Shown here: positions 1 through 9,670 of the stretch, one piece after another
Position numbering within the stretch: the first letter of the stretch is position 1
How the letters are laid out: every line of letters begins with the position of its first letter
NCBI GenBank assembly: GCA_003427395.1
Contig: BFEA01000001.1
Coordinates: forward strand, 634,789-657,188
Source of the DNA: Chara braunii
Taxonomy: Eukaryota > Streptophyta > Charophyceae > Charales > Characeae
DNA: 22,400 bases
Direction of reading: 5' to 3'
Position numbers and translations under genes: made by a program
The notes under the pieces: generated by a model
What the model saw: the letters and a program-made list of their open reading frames with translations, nothing else
Told to the model about the DNA's origin: nothing
The model's database searches: none

Positions 1-469
1 TTTTTTTTAAGAAACTGCCCGAGCGAGTGCTAGGGGTGCTGATACATGATTTCTTGACTGCTGTCTCCCCTGCCTCTCCCACAGGGGCTGACCCCTGAGG
101 GCTCAGCTCCTCTTGCAAATCTGCAGACGATCCCAGGGGTCCCTTTAGTAATGGATCAACTTCTGGAACGTGCACCGGCTCTCCAGTGGGGGGAAGGTCC
201 ATTCCTGAACCATCCTTGATTAGCAAGGTGTCCGTTGCTGTTTGTCCTGGAGCTGATGTGTCCATCTCTGACATCACTGCATTCTGAGTAATGACCAGCG
301 GTGTTGCAGCAAGTTTGTCAATCCAAGCCAAACGAGATCGATTCTCAAGAGAAAAGGCGGGATTGACATGGTTGGTGGCAAAGGATTGGGAAGGCAGGAC
401 TGAGCTGCCTTCCAATAGGTTGGATGACGTGGCTGCAGAGTCCCGACTTGGACCCTTTGCTCTAGGGAC

Positions 470-470
<1 letters not shown>
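1..470 (-). CDS. Partial open reading frame running off the left edge, unrecognised
   Basis: Read on the minus strand from 470 to 1, one frame stays open for about 155 codons with no stop and continues past the window start. It has no obvious initiating Met near its upstream end, where it abuts the LINE poly(A) tract, so it looks like the interior or C-terminal part of a longer protein. The protein is rich in Ser, Pro, Gly, Glu and Leu, with a short patch reading SRLAWIDKLA and a later acidic Pro/Gly-rich stretch. Composition resembles the disordered linker of plant LINE ORF1 proteins, but I recognise no domain. The LINE next to it is full of stops while this frame has none, so it may be younger, or a host exon. 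The LINE probably inserted into or beside it. Confidence 0.4.

Positions 471-473
<3 letters not shown>

Positions 474-503
<30 letters not shown>
474..503 (-). other. LINE poly(A) tail (T run on the plus strand)
   Basis: A run of 30 T on the plus strand lies directly downstream, in minus-strand sense, of the ORF2 3' UTR. It is the expected 3' poly(A) of a LINE made by target-primed reverse transcription and marks the 3' boundary of the element. Confidence 0.85.
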
Positions 504-508
<5 letters not shown>

Positions 509-815
509 AAAGGCCCAGTACCCAAGGCTGATATTAACAATAAGAAGGTTGAGGCCGGGGTCCTCACAGTCTACCCGGAGTGACTGCATAGAACAAGCTG
601 AGAACTGGGCTCAACTTTCCTCATATGATGATGATGAAGTCTATACTTCCTAGCTCTTTCAGTCCCTGCTTCCCACAAGGCGAAAGTTATTGAACTAGCT
701 TTGTGCCTCTTCACCCAAAACTGAGCGCCAGGAAGACTTGAATACCAAGCACTTAACCAGTTGTAACCATAGTAGCAACAACAAAGGAAACCATACTCTT
801 GTACCTTCAAAGGAT
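504..815 (-). other. LINE 3' untranslated region
   Basis: About 310 bases between the ORF2 stop at 816-818 and the poly(A) tail. A short open frame lies in it (828 to 571, 85 codons), but its protein has no recognisable motif and an odd run of His from an ATGATG-type repeat, so I treat it as non-coding. The region ends GGGCCTTTTTTGT just before the A run. A conserved 3' end is the part a LINE reverse transcriptase normally recognises. Confidence 0.7.
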
Positions 816-2569
816 CTATCCATACCACACAGCGGGCACAAGACAGTTACTTGGAGGGGGGGGGGAATCAGGGAATTCAGAAATAGGTCTTAGAGGAATA
901 GAGGGATCAACAGTACTCCAGTCATTGAAAACCAGCTGGTAATTCCTTTTAATGGGATCCTGAGCATCTTCGTGTCCACCTTCCCAAATTACATTCCCCA
1001 ACCTCCCTCCCTGGTCACTCCCCAGCCAACTTTTGTTGAATTGCTTAATGTGGTGCCAGATCTCATTTTGCAAGGATAAGTGTTGAATATTTTCCTTTAA
1101 GTGTTCCCATTTAATAGACATATCTGTTTGGATCTTCTGTTTGATAGTATCAGTAAAATCTGGCCCATCCAGACGCTCACTTTCCATCTCATAAGTGCAC
1201 CTTCTTGACCAAATTGCCCAGATGATAGCCCTCCTTCCAATTAAGAACAGGTTAATTGTGAAATCATCCACTTGGTCAGGATTCCAGGTTTCCAAAAGGA
1301 GAGTTTTCCAATCCCACAGCCAGGGATAAGAGGTGCCCAGATAATTCCAGATTCTATCCCACCATCTCCATAGCCAGACCGACCCCGGGCATTGAAGGAA
1401 GATATGCTTTATTGTTTCGGGGATGAGTTTGGAGGGAAAAGCTGATTTACAGAGCTTGCACCATGGGTGAGCTATGACTTTTTGTTCTAACGAGTTTCTA
1501 TCAATAATCCAATCATTTGTGGGAAGACATCTGTGCGCAATTTGTCATTGTAATGATGCTATTTTTGCTGGTTTAGTTCTAGAGGTTTGGAACCACTTAA
1601 TTCCTCTCAATTTATCCTTACTTAAGTTAAGATTCTTATGCCAACGTTCTTCAATATGGTCTTTTAAATTGACTCTGGGTCGGAGCATTCTATAAGAGGC
1701 TTTGACTGAGAGGGTGTGTAAGTTTATAGGATGTGAATACGCTTGTTTTCCAGGGGATGGCCAAATCCAGTTGTGTGGATCAAATGGGAGGTGAGAGATC
1801 GGAGTCTCTGGTCTAAAGGAAAGTCATTTCTAATCCGAAAGAGTTGCTCCTTTGTGGACCATCTTATATCATCTTGTTGTCTAGGGTTAAGAGTTTCATC
1901 CTCTTGAATATAAAAAATTGATAAGAGAATTTGCTCCGGATTATGAATCTCGATTATGTTCCCCACTATCCCTTTTTTATTACTGATTGGCACCCAATCA
2001 CTTTTAAGAAGTTTGGGGCCCCTTCGTAAGATTCTAATCCAATCCAGGGGAATTAAATCAATTACCTTGTCTAAGGCCGTGCTCTGATGGTGACTATACC
2101 TTAGGCGATCATGAAGGTCTGTGGGCGAACACCAATCTCTACTCTCTTGGTTCCATAGATCTCTAACATGTATTACTCCCCTTTTCATCCAGCTCTTCCA
2201 AGGGGCGTCCATACAGTGCAAGACACATCCTTGAGCATCTCTGATAAACGTATTATTGAATAATGGTTGTTGACAAACCTCCTCCCATCTCGACAGAGGC
2301 ACTCTATCTGGAATGGGCCGTCTCCTCCAATTTTTGATTAAAGTAATCCAAAAAGGATCCCTACAGAGGTCTCTCCTTACTGCTTGTCTATCTGAGAGTT
2401 CCCCTTGACATAGATCCCTTGGAGAGTCTCTAGGCAGAGACCAGAAGAGGTTCTTTAGCCACATAAGGGGATCTATGTGATCGAGAACTGGAGGAACTAA
2501 CCTTTTGATCTGTTCAAAGGCGAGGGGGACCAAGGAGTGATGAAATTGAAAATAAGGCGTTTGACCCAT
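816..2569 (-). pseudogene. ORF2 C-terminal region with zf-RVT motif
   Basis: This is the C-terminal third of ORF2 after the reverse transcriptase. The zf-RVT zinc-binding motif is clear: WCKLCK at 1445-1462 followed by HIFLQC at 1389-1406, then the usual VWLWRWWDRIWNYL region. This module helps bind RNA or DNA in plant LINEs. It lies in two frames, 2569-1724 and about 1735-816, joined by a frameshift near 1735-1760, and there is a TGA at 1545-1547. The last 150 or so codons (1295 to 816) contain FLIGRRAIIWAIW, a typical helix after zf-RVT, then a poorly conserved Pro-rich end. I see no RNase H domain after zf-RVT. Confidence 0.88.
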
Positions 2570-2694
2570 TGAAGAGAGAGAGTTGTTGCTTGGATTTGGG
2601 GATCAATAATCCCAAGGTCTCTTTTGGTTTTAGGTTGGATTATAGATAACCAAGCAACTCTACTGATAACATTTTCTCGTTCATGATTCTCACA

Positions 2695-3975
2695 TCACAA
2701 GAAAGTTGCTAATTGTCGTTTAAATAACTTGAGGTTACCCTTGTCCAATGCCCAAAAAACAGATTTATACCATATAGAGGTCAATATGACATTATTTATT
2801 ACTCGAGTTCTGCCAGATAAGGATGTATGTTTGTCCTTCCACAAATCTAGTTTCAACCTAGCTTGTTGTAGAATTGCTTCATTGATGGTAGAAGGTTTAC
2901 CTGAAACTGAAAGAGACACTCCCAGAATTCTGATTGGTTCATTATGTTGAGACCACTTAATACGGGGATGTTCGGGGGGCCTCACTCCTTGATAGTGAAT
3001 CCACCATCCAAAAGTTTTACTACCCCAATTAATTTTCATATCAGAGAGCTTACATAATGTGTCCATTATTTTTTTGATAGATTTTAAGTTTGCATGTGAT
3101 GCCTCAACCATGAGGGAGAGGTCATCTACAAAGAGAGAACATACTGGGATCACATCATCAGGAATAGAGGAAACCTGGATGCGCTTAATGTCTTTGTGAT
3201 ATCTTAAGTTAACAACTAAGGTTTCCATAATGATCACAAAGAGAAGGGGTGCAATTGGGTCTCCTTGCCTAACGGATCTCTGGAGTGTGACAGGGGGTGC
3301 CACATTTCCATTTAGCATTACTCTTGTTGTAGCATTTCTATGTAGGATATTAATCCATCTCCTAAAGTGTGGACCAAAATTAAGTTTTTCTAAACATGTG
3401 TCCAAGAAAAACCAATCAACATGATCATAGACTTTCTCAAAGTCAATGAATAGGAAGGTTGCGTTATGTTTAGATTGACGGGAAAGCTTGATAAGCTCAT
3501 TAATGAGAAGAATATTGTCATGAATGTTCCTTCCTTGCATAAAACCAGTTTGTGAGGGATGAATAATATCTGCGATATACTTATTTAGACGATTTGTTAG
3601 AACTTTTGAAATTAATTTGTAAACCACAGTTAACAGAGTTATGGGACGATAAATTCTGATATTGTATTTATCACATTTCTTGTAAAGTAATGTTAACACT
3701 CCTTGCCCAACTATCTCCCCCATCTCACCTGAATCTCATACTGCCTGATATAAATCCATAAGGTCCTGGGAAATGAAATTTCGCAAAGTCTCTCAGAGTT
3801 CTTTAGGAAAACCATCAATCCCATGAGTCTTTTCTTCCTCCATAAGTAAGAGAGCAATCCATATTTCTTCGTTTGTCAGGGGCAACTTCAGTTGTTCCCT
3901 CTGTTGTGATGATAGTGATTTTGTCAGAAGAGTAAGAAAATCCTCTATTACTCTAGTGCGTAGATCCAATGACAT
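2695..3975 (-). pseudogene. ORF2 reverse transcriptase domain
   Basis: The reverse transcriptase copies LINE RNA into DNA at the target site. Motifs follow the non-LTR order: THGIDGFPKEL, RPITLLTVVYKLISKVL, QTGFMQGRNIHDN, FLFIDFEKVYDHVDW (motif A, with the first catalytic Asp), SVRQGDPIAPLLF (motif B), CSLFVDDLSLM (motif C, the catalytic Asp pair, near 3118-3132) and the downstream IRILGVSLS. Small departures from the family are KVYD for KAYD and FVDD for FADD. The frame is open from 3723 to 2698, so the catalytic core itself is undamaged by stops. Upstream stops at 3793-3795 and 3736-3738, and a downstream stop at 2695-2697 where the family has the Trp of an FLW-type motif, make it non-functional. 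Confidence 0.93.
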
Positions 3976-3987
3976 ATCCCTATTTTC

Positions 3988-5403
3988 TTATAGGAAAAGG
4001 TCCTTGAAAAAATCCCGGGCAATTTTAGTGCATTCTGCTGTTGACAAAAAAAGTGGGCCGTTAAGAAATTGAGGATGAGCTAATGCCTTTATAACAGTTC
4101 TACCAGTATGGGCCTTAGCCTTGACAAAGAATCTAACATCCATAGCTCCTTCTGTGTGATGTTTTCGAATTCTACCTCGAATCCTCATTCCTTGCCATCT
4201 ATATTTCATATGAGCAAGTAATTGTGATTCTAGTTCTTGTATTTCCCTGGCCGATTCATTAATAATTTCTGAGTCTCTTTCTTCAACTTCTGATTGTTCT
4301 AGTTGTTGGATACGTTGGAAAATACGTGTTTCAGAAGAATGTCGTTCCATTGCTAATAATTTCGAATCTTCATTGCATTTACAACCTAGAAAGACTAGGC
4401 CGTTGTTGAACCATTGAATGTCATTGCTTATGGTGGCCTTCTGATTTCTCCAGAAGGACCACACATCCTTGATAAATATTTTGAATGATTCAATCTTAAA
4501 ATGAGTTGTATTTAGTTTATAGTAGCCCCTTCCTTGGTCTGTTTTTTTACCAAAGGAAAGAATAGCTACACACATTGCGTGGTCGAGTTCGAGGAGGGGA
4601 CTACGATGAAAAATTCCAGTCACCTGAAGAGCACCTTCCAGTTCTTCAGGGAGAAGGATGAAGTCTATTCGTGACTTGGTGGTCATTCTGGCTTGGTTTT
4701 TCCTGTAGCATATATAGGAACGCTGAGACGGATTCATTCGCCTAAAAGAATCAAAAAGATTTAGAGATTGAGATAAGTTAGCCATCAAGATCTCATCCGA
4801 CTCCACGTAAGCAGGACAGGGAGTGAAAATATTTCATCTATCAAGGGATCGGTCCGGGGCGGCATTAAAGTCCCATGCGATTATAACCGGGATTCCCACG
4901 GGGAGGAGGAGGGGGAGGGATTCAAAAAAACGTTGACGATCCCCAACATCGTTGAGGCCGTATACGCATAGGATGCTGACTACTTCCAGCTCCATCATTG
5001 CTAAAATATGTACCCACATGCCTTCCTCTTTGTCGGTATCCCAATATATCGGTTCTATCTTGGATCCTAGAGGAATCCAAATAGCTACTCCAACACTCCC
5101 AGGGCGAGGGGCATGAGCTTTGAAGGCTGTAAAAGACCAGATTTGTTTGTGACAGTAGTTATGATGGTCTGAGTCCATGAGGTGAGTCTCCTGGATGCAG
5201 ATCACATCAGGCCATTCCTTACCTCCAATGTCTCTTATCTGGTCATAAGTTGCTTGTTTTTTTTGGAAAAGTGCTGATGCTAAACCATTAACATTGAGAG
5301 ATATGAGGTCAAGGTCCGCATTTCTTCTAAGTAATTTCCATATTTTATCTTTATTATAAAGAGCGTCAATTACTCGAAGATTATCCATACCAATATAACA
5401 CAA
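3988..5403 (-). pseudogene. ORF2 endonuclease domain (AP/EEP type)
   Basis: This is the N-terminal nuclease of ORF2, which cuts the target strand used for priming. Visible motifs in order are LISLNVNGL (catalytic Asn region), IQETHL (the metal-binding Glu), GVAIW, LCVYGLND in the position of the usual Y-P-N loop, AWDFNAAPD where the family has GDFN, SRIDFILL, and LELDHAMCVAI where the family has SDH. The Asp, Asn and His are still present, but the Gly before DFN is Trp (codon at 4873-4875) and the Ser before DH is Leu. A stop at 4834-4836 divides the domain between the DFN and SRID motifs. After it comes a charged linker of roughly 150 codons leading to the reverse transcriptase, with a stop at 3988-3990. 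Confidence 0.9.
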
Positions 5404-5460
5404 TCAAAAAACGATTCGAGGCGTGGTAGTAAGGCCTGATGAAGGGGGATTAGAGGGGGG

Positions 5461-7830
5461 TCACAAGTCTAACCACTGTCCTGTGTTTAACAATGCACCC
5501 GACATCAAAATCTTAAAGCCCAGGATCCTAACCAACAAGGTTCCAACGTCTGATTCTGACCAGAATTCATTGGCTTGTACCTTCAGGAGTTGGAGCTCAC
5601 ACAGGGCTTCCTGACTGAACCATCCGAGATCCGAGTTCTTGCTAACTTCATATATCAAATATACATTACCTTCAACCAGTCTATATTCTCCATCAATTAC
5701 CGGTAGTAGAGCCTTACCCCCGGGCGGGAAGTTTGTTTTGACAAAACTCAATACATCATTCTTAGAAGAGGAAGGAGAGGGGGGGGGAGACGCAGATCCT
5801 AAAACTGTAATTTCTCCGTAGACTGCTTCCGGGGACTCGAATAAACCAACCTCCCAGGTCCCTCCTTGATGTCTTACTGGTAAGAATACTGTCCCAACTT
5901 TAGTAGGTGATAGGTCTCCTTGCCCCTTAGCTAACCGATGTTTAAGTCTTTGTCTTTTGCTTGTGAGTTCGGGCTCATTGTCAAAAAAGGGGGTTTGAGA
6001 GGAAGGCGAGTTTTGGGAACTTTCTAAAACCTTTTGGTCCTTCCTACTGTCCCCCTCATCCTGGACATCGGAGGGATTGCCTGGTTGACTAGATACCTGG
6101 GAATCTGAAGCAATGGTCTCAAGGGACTGACTATCTGTAACCGAGTTATAAGAGAACGAGGGCTCTTGAGGTACTACAGATTCCAGCAGCTCATGATTTT
6201 ATGCAAATCTAGGGACTCCCTATCCCACTCAATGAGATTCTGGCTCTGCTTAATGTATGACGCTGGTAACTGTTTTTGTGGAATCTGCAAAAACTTTTTC
6301 TTCGCGGTGAGCTCAGATATAATATCTTTAAAAACTTGACCTCCTTCTTCCTGATTGGCTAGCTGTTGTGTGGGTATGATGTCTGAACCAAGTGTCCCTT
6401 CATTCTTGGGGCCAAAGTGCACTGAGTTTCCTGATTCGAGGGGGGGGGGTTCCTCGCATGGGTCATCAGGGTAATCCGGACAATTTTCCAGTTGTCTGTT
6501 TGCACTATCATCCTCCTCTTCCTCAATTTGCCTCAACAAGGGTTGAAAGTAGTTGTGTGAAGAAGGTAGACCCTCATTCAGGAACCCAGCATTGAGTCTA
6601 GCTTCCGACCCTGCCATATTTGGAGGTGGGTCTGTGACGGATCGAGCTAGGCCCTGCTGATGCTGTGAGGCAATCCGACCGAGGGAGGGGCCTGATGGTG
6701 CTGAGGTGGTGTTTCCCATACATGAGGATGACCCGGGTCCTAATATTCGGACCCAGGTAGCTTGATGGCTGGATCCCTGTTGCTGTGCTGCATTAGCAGC
6801 CGACGCTGAGTGGGAGTGTGAAGACCGGGGCTGACTGATAGGGGAGGGGACCTGTCGAGAAGGTTTTCTCCCCACCCCCTTCCTCCTGGTGGGTTCATAC
6901 CCACCGGGGGGGGGGGCAGGGGGGCGGGGAAGTCATGTTCGCCGTACTAGCTCCGTATTTTGCTTGAATTTGATTCCCTCTTCTTTTATTTGTCGGGCAG
7001 TCCGGATCTTCGTCGGTGTGGTAGTACCACCGACACACGCTACACCAGTCGGTGTCCTGATTGACGACTTCCAGATCGATAGAGCCGCCATCTTTTCGTA
7101 AATCTATCCCAATATATGGCGTAAAGTTTTCCTGGGCTAATGCCTCTAGATCAAAACGGATGTTAAGCAGTTCGGGTTCTTCCGGCTTTGATGAGGTCGG
7201 CCCTGTCTTAAGAATCCGCCCGTATGCCAATTTCACCGCGTCATAAACCAGAGGCATCGCTCCTATTGGGATCTCTAATACCCTAATCCAATAAACCTTA
7301 TAACACATTGTTTCTCTCAATTCCCGCAACTCTACTTCCGACATCCACGGCCTAAAGTATAGGGTATACTTGATACCATCCAGGACAATATCATCCACTT
7401 GTTTCCGGTGGAGCCAAGCAACTACAACATCCGTACTTGGGACATAAGTGACCAAGTTACGCCCCTCGTTATGAAAGAGACCACATCTGGGCTCAGGGCC
7501 CAAAATGGGCATTCCAGTCCACTTGTTTTCATATATCCTGACAATCTTCTTCTTAAGTTCCGTCGGTAAAGAGTCACTCTTCTCTCCAAAGAATATAGTC
7601 ACCGCGTGCGTAGACAACCATTCCTTATGAGCGTTAAATACCACCGGGTCAACTTTGGCCCGGACACAGTCCTCCGTGCGTTCCACTCGACTCTGGTCAT
7701 TCGGAATGAGGTCTGACAGCAGAACTCCCATTCTATAACATTCTTCAATAACTTTAGCTGCTCGAATCTTATCCATCTTCGTTGAGGTGGGATCACGAGA
7801 GCTCTCCGCCATTTCAGGACTAATCCTCAC
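5461..7830 (-). pseudogene. LINE ORF1: nucleic-acid-binding protein with zinc-knuckle-like motif, frameshifted
   Basis: ORF1 would coat the element RNA. It starts at 7830 (MRISPEM) or at the Met six codons later (MAESS), which resembles plant ORF1 starts better. Residues 1-311 (7830-6895) hold a DUF4283-like region (YTLYFRPWM, YWIRVLEIPIGAMPLV) and a zinc-knuckle-like C-x2-C-x4-H-x6-C at residues 263-278; the usual spacing is x4 before the last Cys. A frameshift at the G/C homopolymers near 6900-6930 moves to the frame 6875-6174, a low-complexity Ser/Gln/Pro and acidic linker. A second frameshift near 6174-6180 returns to the first frame, which I read as open to the stop at 5461. The total of about 790 codons is long for a plant ORF1. 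The last 95 codons look folded rather than low-complexity. Confidence 0.85.
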
Positions 7831-8860
7831 GCTAAATAACCTTAAGTTTATATTCCTACATCAACATATATTTCACAGATTATCCTGATGCCTGCCCAAA
7901 TCAAATCATGCGGCATGGGCTTATGATGAGGCGGGTCTCTAAATCCAGATCAACTATTAGCAGGAACGAAGTCAGACCTAAAAAGAAATAAGTCCTCCTA
8001 ACACACTCCCAAAATCGAGTGGTTCAGGCAGAGGGCTATTATCGAGTTCGTCTGAGGTTGTCCCGTGGCCCGACACCACTTCGGATAACGATTGTGTGAC
8101 CTGACCGAGACTTTAAGGGAAGGTGGGAATAACACCTTAGCTCTTAGCATAAACTCCTATATCCAAATCAAGGCATGGACATCCTACCCAAACCATATAT
8201 AGACCAATGAACAAACGAGCCAGCCATGAAACGGGGGTGTTACCTCCTGACCCTTGGGTCTACCTTCGATTGTTGTGCGCTCTTCAGGAGGATTCGTTAG
8301 ATACGAATAGCTCGTTACCCGTTGATGTATGGCTTCGTCCTGCTCATGCACTGGTGAGAAAGTAGCCCACCCAGGAGACAGTGGCTCCAGGGGAGGCGGC
8401 TCCTCAGGTCTTCAAAGCATCATGAAGTTTGCTATTGGTGAGCGGTGGAGAGGGCGGAATAATTGGAATAGGAGCTGCTGGCAGAGCTCTACCCTCGAGT
8501 GAGGACACTCCTCAATCCACCCAAGGATTGAGATGGGGAGGGATTCCCACAAGATATCCTTCGTCAACCCTTTGTCAGCAGGGCGCACGGAGTCAGAAGG
8601 AAACGTCAACACACCTCCGTATACAGCGCATGCCTCAAGTAACCATACCCGACATGTCGAGCTACCACCGATCTTGCCACGACGTTAGGGTTAATCACCG
8701 ACAGAGAGTCTGCTTTCCGATGCAAGACGTAAGCAAACAATCCGAGACGGCGATTAACGTGGAGCGTAGCGGCAGAACGGCGGTTGTTGAGGCCGGCGGG
8801 CGCGAGGCCTCCTCCAGTCCCATCATCCTTAAATCATTATAACTTTTGAAAAGGTCATGA
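7831..8860. other. LINE 5' leader and/or flank, no supported gene
   Basis: No stretch here has convincing coding character on either strand. A plus-strand frame at 8429-8842 and a minus-strand frame at 8612-8412 are open, but neither has recognisable motifs. The part nearest ORF1 is probably the LINE 5' UTR, but no boundary signal or target-site duplication fixes where the element begins. Two TATA-like stretches (TATATTTC near 7867 and ATATATAG near 8196) are too common to call promoters. Confidence 0.4.
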
Positions 8861-8862
8861 TG

Positions 8863-8936
8863 AGAAATGCCACATAGGAACAACGAATAGGAGGGGAGGG
8901 GAGAATGCCATGTAAGAACAACGAATAGGAGCGGAG
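8863..8936. repeat. Short tandem direct repeat, two copies of about 37 bp
   Basis: The stretch containing ATGCCACATAGGAACAACG and AATAGGAGGGGAGG is followed at once by a second copy with a few substitutions (ATGCCATGTAAGAACAACG, AATAGGAGCGGAGG). It borders the minisatellite that follows. Confidence 0.75.
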
Positions 8937-8953
8937 GAAAGGGGAGGTTTTCC

Positions 8954-9440
8954 GGACCCTCTCCGCCTTCACGGGGTCCAGAGTTTCACGAACGTCAGAC
9001 CCTCTCTTGTCCGAATGTTGGAAAGGGTCTCGTGTTCCTAAAACGTTTGACCCTCTTCGGTGTGAAAGCCATAAGAGTCTGGCGTTAGTGAAACACCGGA
9101 CCCTGTTCGGTCCGAAAGTCGGAGAGGGTCTGGCGTTCATGAAACACCGGACCCTCTCTGGTCCCAAAGTCGGAGAAGGTCCTAGGTTTCATGAACATTA
9201 GACCCTCTTAGATTCGAATGTCAAAGAGGGTTTGACGTCGTGAAACGTCAGACCCTCTCCGACATTCGAACCCGAGAGGGTCCAATGTTCGAACCCTTAG
9301 GATAGGGTCCGATGTTTCACAAACACTAGACTCCCAGCCCACTATTCGATCCTCATCGGACCCCTTCCTCCCCATCGCTTCCCTGCCAGACGTTCGAACC
9401 AAAGAAGGTCTGATGTTTGAGGAGCATTGAACCCCTCAAC
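8954..9440. repeat. Minisatellite, about 51-bp diverged units with internal inverted repeats
   Basis: Units begin with GACCCTCT or a close variant at 8955, 8998, 9049, 9099, 9150, 9201 and 9251, so spacing is 43 to 52 bp and mostly 50-51. Each unit has the plan GACCCTCTCCG, a short spacer with CGAA, CGGAGAGGGTC, then about 20 bases ending in GTGAAACACC or similar. The first and third parts are reverse complements, so every unit can fold into a hairpin. After about 9300 the units become hard to follow, though GACCC and CGAA blocks continue to about 9440. Frames read through it are consequences of the repeat and not genes. Confidence 0.85.
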
Positions 9441-9500
9441 GCTTTCCATCTCCATGGGGGCCGGTCTTCCTCGAATGCTGGACCTGCCCATCCCTCCCTG

Positions 9501-9504
<4 letters not shown>

Positions 9505-9583
<79 letters not shown>

Positions 9584-9584
9584 N

Positions 9585-9667
<83 letters not shown>
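9505..9667. repeat. (CT)n dinucleotide microsatellite, about 160 bp, with one ambiguous base
   Basis: An almost pure CT tract with a single N at 9584, where the phase of the repeat also changes. The N and the phase change suggest an assembly join or a collapsed repeat, so the true length is unknown. The open frames of alternating Ser-Leu or Arg-Glu across it are artefacts. Confidence 0.97.

Positions 9668-9670
<3 letters not shown>

Larger units (their letters stand above)
816..5403 (-). pseudogene. LINE ORF2: endonuclease / reverse transcriptase / zf-RVT polyprotein, broken
   Basis: ORF2 would nick target DNA and copy the element RNA at the nick. About 1,530 codons are recognisable. Position 5403 is the first Met (MCYIG); the Met five codons later (MDNLRV) is an equally good start. 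One frame runs from 5403 to about 2560, interrupted by stops at 4834-4836, 3988-3990, 3793-3795, 3736-3738 and 2695-2697. A frameshift near 2535-2565 moves to the frame ending at 1724, and another near 1735-1760 moves to the frame ending at 816, with a further stop at 1545-1547. Homology continues across every break, so these are point mutations and small indels, not missing segments. ORF1 ends 57 bases upstream. The protein is somewhat longer than I expect for plant L1 ORF2. Confidence 0.93.
474..7830 (-). mobile_element. L1-like LINE (non-LTR retrotransposon), decayed
   Basis: The element has the full L1-type order on the minus strand: ORF1 (7830 to 5461), ORF2 (5403 to 816), a 3' UTR and a poly(A) tail seen as the T run at 474-503. 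ORF2 carries an AP-type endonuclease, a reverse transcriptase and a C-terminal zf-RVT motif, the plant L1 arrangement. Length from ORF1 start to tail is about 7.4 kb and a 5' UTR would extend it beyond 7830. No part is obviously deleted, but ORF1 has at least two frameshifts and ORF2 at least six stops and two frameshifts, so it cannot move by itself. I could not find the target-site duplication. The sequence after the tail (minus strand, from 473 downwards) starts GAGGGTCCCTAGAGC, and I saw no matching copy upstream of ORF1. Confidence 0.93.

Noticed and set aside
291-653. Plus-strand gene of 120 codons
   Set aside because: Its Phe run is the LINE poly(A) tail read on the other strand, and it spans the LINE boundary.
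571-828. Separate small gene after ORF2
   Set aside because: It overlaps the end of ORF2 and lies in the expected 3' UTR, with no motif.
8429-8842. Plus-strand gene of 137 codons
   Set aside because: No domain, skewed composition, and overlap with other equally open frames on the minus strand.
9601-9667. CRISPR-like array or regular spacer structure
   Set aside because: The repeats in the window are simple or tandem without unique spacers, and the organism is a eukaryote.
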